Source of the DNA: Absidia repens
Taxonomy: Eukaryota; Mucoromycota; Mucoromycetes; Mucorales; Cunninghamellaceae
Assembly (NCBI GenBank): GCA_002105175.1
Contig: MCGE01000011.1
Location: 868,001-932,000, forward strand
DNA length: 64,000 nt
Direction: 5' to 3'
In this document: positions 59,827 to 64,000 of the stretch, one piece after another
How positions within the stretch are numbered: the stretch's first letter is position 1
How the letters are laid out: each line of letters opens with the position of its first letter
The notes under the pieces: generated by a model
The model's database searches: none
What the model was told of the DNA's origin: nothing
What the model saw: only the letters and a program-made list of their open reading frames with translations
Position numbers and translations under genes: made by a program

Positions 59827-61554
59827 ATGATCTCTGCTATTCATTGGGTCCGTCAAGGTGCCGCTGCTCAACACCCTGAAAAGTACGATCTTAACGACAA
59901 GGAATATGAACGTATCAACAAGCTTGCTGCTGATCAATTGGAAGACGCTAAGGAAAATCTGAAGGAAGCTGAAGCCATGGCTGTTGACCAAAAGGAACCC
60001 ACCAAATCCGCCTCTACTGCCGACGATGATGATATGGCGAAATACAATTTGGATTCTTACGACGATGAAGTTGAAGCCGACAAGAACAAACGTAAGGGAA
60101 AACAAACCACTCATTACAAGCACATATACTTGATCAAAATTAAATGTCCTTTTGTCTTCTTTTTTTTTTTTTAGAAATCGGTATTTTCTCCAAGATCAAA
60201 AACCTCACCTACTACGAAAACGAAGAAGAAGATCCCTATATCACCATGAACACCGACGCAAAGGACGACGAAGAGGAGCAAAAGGAACTTGAAATTTTAC
60301 CTGGTGACAATATGCTTCTCTCTGCCAAAACCGAAGACGACATCTCTCATTTGGAAATCTATGTGTTTGAATCCAAGGAAGACAATCTTTATGTGCATCA
60401 CGATATTATGTTACCCTCTTTCCCTCTGTGTTTGGAATGGTTAGACTTCCACAGTGGCTCCAAGTTGGGCCAAGCTACCAATGGCAACTACGTGGCAATC
60501 GGCACCTTTGACCCTGATATTGAAATCTGGAACTTGGATACCGTGGATGTCATGTACCCCGAAACCATCCTTGGCTACACCGACAAATCGAAGAAGCGAT
60601 CCAAAAAGGTGAACACCAACTACCATGTGGATGCTATTATGGATTTATCCTGGAACAAGAACCATAAGTAAGTTTGTTTTGGGAGGGGTTAGCGAGGGGG
60701 TTATGGGATGGAAGGATGAGAGTGAATGAAATAGGTTATTGACATCACTCTTTCTTTTTCAATATAGAAACTTCATCCTCTCTTCATCTGCTGATGGTAC
60801 AGTCAAAATGTGGGACCTGACGACTTCCAAATGTGTGCAATCATATACCCACCATTCCGACAAGGTGCAATCCGTTGCATGGCATCCTACGGAAGCAACT
60901 GTGTTTATGACTGGATCTTATGACAAGACGGTATGTGTATTGGATGCGCGATCTCCCGGACAAGTGACACGATGGCAATTGGACAGCGATGTTGAATCTT
61001 TACGCTGGGACCCTCACCAACCCACCAACTTTTATGTCGCCTTAGAAAGTGGCTTTGTCCATTACTACGATGTACGCAACAAAGACGGAGAGCAAGGTGG
61101 TAAGCCTCTTTATATATTACAAGCACACGATGGCCCGGTCAGTGCCATGGACGTCAACCCTTTGGTGCCTGGATGTATTGCTACCGGAGGAACCGACAAA
61201 TCGATCAAGGTGTGGAATACCGTCAACAACAAACCCAGTATGGTGACTCGCCGTAACTTTGATTTGGGTAAGATCTTCTGCGCTCAATTCTGTCCTGACA
61301 GTGCTTTCCAACTGGCGGTTGCTGGCTCCAATGGCAAGATGCATGTCTGGGATATGGCCACCAACGCCGGTGTGCGTCAAGCGTTCCGACATATTCAAGC
61401 TTTGGCTGGTCCCGATCCGGTGCAAGAAAAGCAACCTATCACCATTTTGGATAGTGCCGACCATGAAAGTGACGACGATGATATGGATAACAAGGGTGAA
61501 GCTCATTCCGACGACGACGATGATGACGAAGATGATGATATGGACGAAGAATAG
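59827..61554 (+). CDS. PWP1: Periodic tryptophan protein 1 (PWP1), WD40 ribosome-biogenesis factor
   Basis: PWP1 is a nucleolar WD40 protein involved in rRNA transcription and large-subunit maturation. Three exons (59827-60091, 60175-60667, 60768-61554) give 514 residues, near the human length of 501. Family landmarks: start MISAIHWVRQGAA, YDLNDKEYERINKLA, the acidic DDDDMAKYNLDSYDDE stretch, YENEEEDPYI, and PSFPLCLEWLDF. WD repeats follow with DIEIWNLDTVD, HVDAIMDLSWNK, VKMWDLTTSK, and GTDKSIKVWNT. The C-terminus is a long acidic tail of Asp/Glu typical of nucleolar proteins. The pyrimidine-rich leader suggests strong expression. Confidence 0.97.
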
Positions 61555-62339
61555 GTTAGATGGCCCAACCCAACACCTTCTCCTCCCGTTTTGTTTTGGT
61601 TTAGTTTGGTATTAGTTTGTAGCTTTATATTTTATTTTTTTTTGGTCTCTTATCTTTGTCACACAATCCCTTATACATCATACAGCATAGACATATGTAT
61701 TTTTTTTTTCTCTTCATATTTTTTATTCAATAAAAAACATATCACCACGTAGGTTATTTTGCATTTACTCACTATTTGAATACTGTATACAACATATGTA
61801 AGGGAAATAGGGTCAACGGAGTTAGCGCATGGTTTTTTGAAAGCTCTAGGGACAGTTTGTTGTTAGTTTGGGTGGCAAGGCAAGAAGTTGTTGTTGGATG
61901 CCTGACTGCAAAATACCTTTTAAGAGAACAAAATGAAGTAGTCAAGAGAAAATATTCATTTTATTACGTGGGTTTTGGGTGTACATTTCGATGCATAATT
62001 TATTCTCGAACAAGAATTTGTACGTGTGATTTTAATTTTTGATTTTGATTTGAGTAGCTGCAGACAGCGTTTTGCTTTACATTTTAATTTTTGATTTTAA
62101 ATGTCCGTTTTTCAGGGCGACAGTTTCATTTGACAGCCGGTCCCAAAAGAAGAAGTGAAACCTATCCTTTCCTATCGCACATGCACTTGAAAAAAAAAAT
62201 TCACACATTTGATGTTATCAATGACGATATACTGTCGCCAACAACATTTCGTCGTAGTGCATCAATTTGATAGTAATAGAGCAGATGTGGGTGAATACGC
62301 TAATTAGGATTTCAGGCACACTAAACATTCAGGATCAGT

Positions 62340-62390
<51 letters not shown>

Positions 62391-62908
62391 AGTTCCTATC
62401 AATTTGATTTATCTACCACCAATAGTAATCTTTTTTTTTTTTTTTTTTTTTTTTTTTGTGATGTGTAATTTTCATTAAATGAAAAGTAAGGCAAGCTATG
62501 GAATCTTCTGGGACGGGAAATGTTTTTTAATCAAGGATTGGAGATGTTCTACGTTGACGTGGTAACGTGGGTAGTTTCACGTCCCACATGGTGTGACACA
62601 AAGAAATGGACCTTCTAAAAAAATATACACTGATCTGTTGATCAATAGATGACACAAAAAAAAAAAGGCAAGACATGTGTGTAGGGCAAAAATACTTTAT
62701 TGTATGGTTTTGGTCAAAAATAAAAAGCTAAAAACAAAAATAGAGTCAAAGGTATAAAAAGTACATGATGAATAATAAAGAGTGAACAAAAAAAAAAAAA
62801 AAATAGACAATAATAAGAAGAAATGTAAAAGACAGAAAAGTATGTACATAATAAAAAACAAAACAAAACTAAACTACACCCAAAAGAGTAAATTCTACTA
62901 CTTGCGAT
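61555..62908. other. Convergent intergenic region with long homopolymers
   Basis: PWP1 3' sequence (AATAAAAAACAT at 61729-61740), then gene-free DNA with 48 A at 62341-62388 and 27 T at 62431-62457, then 3' sequence of the methyltransferase gene (TTTATT at 62697-62702 on plus, an AATAAA on minus). Confidence 0.6.
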
Positions 62909-63911
62909 TTAATCCGTATATCCATCCACAAAGTGATTGATTGATTCCCAATTACCACCTTCCATCATAGTTTCTTCCATTGACTGAGACATCATAGATG
63001 ATTTGAGAGAAGGCAAGACCTCAATGGTGGAAGTGATGGAGGGCGCCATGGAGGAGGAAGATTTGCTAGAGAGAATGCGAGGGGAAGACAAAGCGGAGGC
63101 AGGAATAAGAGACTTTTGGGCATAACACACAAACCAGTTGACGTGAGATTGGAAACGGAGACACTCGTTCATGGCAAGTTCAATGGCGGCATCCGATAAA
63201 CCCAACATGTAATCCAGACTGGTGGGTTGCCAAGTAGGTGGTGGCGATGTATTGGTGACAGCATTTCGAATCGTAGGACTGAGCGATTTGAAGAAGGCCT
63301 CAGTACATTGAGCGTGGACTTGGCCCACCTGACCACCCCAGCCTAAAGGAATCGTCACTTGTTGTTGATGAGCATCCACAAAACCTTGGTTCGTGACAAA
63401 TGCGGAGAGTTGTTGGCTTTGGATCAAATCAATGTGGTTTCGATGGAAGGCATTGTGTACTAATTGAACATCAATCAATTAATCATGTATTCTATACTTC
63501 ATAAATATCATCATCCATTACTCACCTTCATCATTCAATAAGGATTGAGATACGGGACCAGGTCGTTGAATACGATGATCAACATCGACGATTTCCATTG
63601 TACCAAGAGGTTTCAGCACTCGATTGATTTCACCAAGAATGTTCTGAAGTTGAGATAGAGTGAGAAGACATAACATGAATCGCATATGCACAAAATCCAA
63701 AGAATTGTCCGGAAAAGGCAAAGTCGCCAAAAAGTTGTGTTGGCTAAAGTGAGCGTTGGTGGGTTTGACGCTTTTAGGAAAACTAGGTATAACATCAATG
63801 CCATAACATTCTATTATCATAAAAAAAATACCACTTAGTATCACCAATGTAAAAATTGGTATATTAAAAATATTACCTGCAGAAGGATATTCAGATGCCA
63901 TTTCCAAGATC
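62909..63911 (-). CDS. SAM-dependent methyltransferase (LaeA/UMTA-like), 5' partial
   Basis: Three exons are visible (63877-63911, 63526-63810, 62909-63459); the gene runs off the right edge. Visible parts are LEMASEYPSAECYGIDV, the motif II region (FSQHNFLATLPFPDNSLDFVHMRF), the LGEINRVLKPLGTMEIVDVD segment of motif III, and a C-terminal helical region with VGQVHAQCTEAF. The glycine-rich SAM-binding motif I must lie on the missing exons. Proteins with this pattern form the LaeA/velvet-associated and UMTA-like group of fungal methyltransferases. Whether it has regulatory function, as LaeA does, cannot be told; Mucoromycota carry several such paralogues. The C-terminal ~70 residues are Ser-rich and end FVDGYTD. 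Confidence 0.85.
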
Positions 63912-64000
63912 CTAAAATAAGATAAAATATTTGATAAGAGAATGAGAGATCAGTAATGAAATATAAAGAAGAATTGATAACAGAGATAGACACACTACAC

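Overview
The window looks like nuclear DNA of an early-diverging filamentous fungus, most likely a Mucoromycota (Mucorales-type) mould. It is AT-rich, with long A/T homopolymers. Genes carry many short GT-AG introns (roughly 50-110 bp), some with yeast-like TACTAAC/CTAAC branch points. CAA/CAG poly-glutamine runs are common and the gene set is fungal (ATG11, raptor, KRR1, PWP1, Kin17, cardiolipin synthase, NUC1, AP-1 sigma, CSN2). Lineage is inferred from gene content and architecture only. Exon models were built by hand; the recognised multi-exon models close in frame with GT-AG junctions, and several match family length exactly (AP-1 sigma 158 aa, CSN2 443 aa). The Ty3-type element at 8516-13903 and the secreted protein at 30578-31072 were read as uninterrupted frames; the methyltransferase at the right edge is partial. 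Layout, left to right. 1-1963: no gene. 1964-3421 (-): ornithine carbamoyltransferase. 3737-4728 (-): AP-1 sigma adaptin. 6028-14200: a large fold-back element with ~0.8 kb inverted arms, into which a 5388 bp Ty3-type LTR retrotransposon has recently inserted (LTRs identical by eye, 5 bp target duplication, one long Gag-Pol frame). 15628-17149 (+): alpha/beta-hydrolase. 17740-18807 (-): Kin17. 19560-20560: solo repeat arm. 21291-21518 (+): candidate micro-gene next to an unexplained GC-richer block. 22530-28483 (-): 22-exon ATG11/FIP200-type autophagy scaffold. 29260-29740: solo repeat arm. 30578-34827 (+): small secreted protein, a Lys/Glu/Pro repeat protein, and cardiolipin synthase. 36290-37170: solo repeat arm. 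37873-38935 (-): EndoG/NUC1 nuclease. 39241-40495 (-): KRR1. 42081-44355 (+): GATA-like plus PHD nuclear protein. 44840-45980: possible decayed or unrecognised gene. 47110-47890: solo repeat arm. 48459-50551 (-): CSN2. 50866-55779 (+): raptor/KOG1. 56236-58345 (+): MFS transporter. 59021-59583 (+): C2H2 protein. 59827-61554 (+): PWP1. 62909-63911 (-): LaeA-like methyltransferase, cut by the right edge. There is no obvious operon-like or biosynthetic cluster. Two genes belong to nutrient and autophagy signalling (raptor of TORC1, ATG11), two to ribosome biogenesis (KRR1, PWP1), and the rest are housekeeping. CSN2 and raptor are divergent with 314 bp between start codons, so they probably share a promoter region. 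The most unusual material is the nested transposon complex and its dispersed family, the repeat protein, the GATA/PHD protein with a variant finger, and the noncoding or micro-gene region near 21.3-21.9 kb. I found no clear case of a wholly new multi-gene system.
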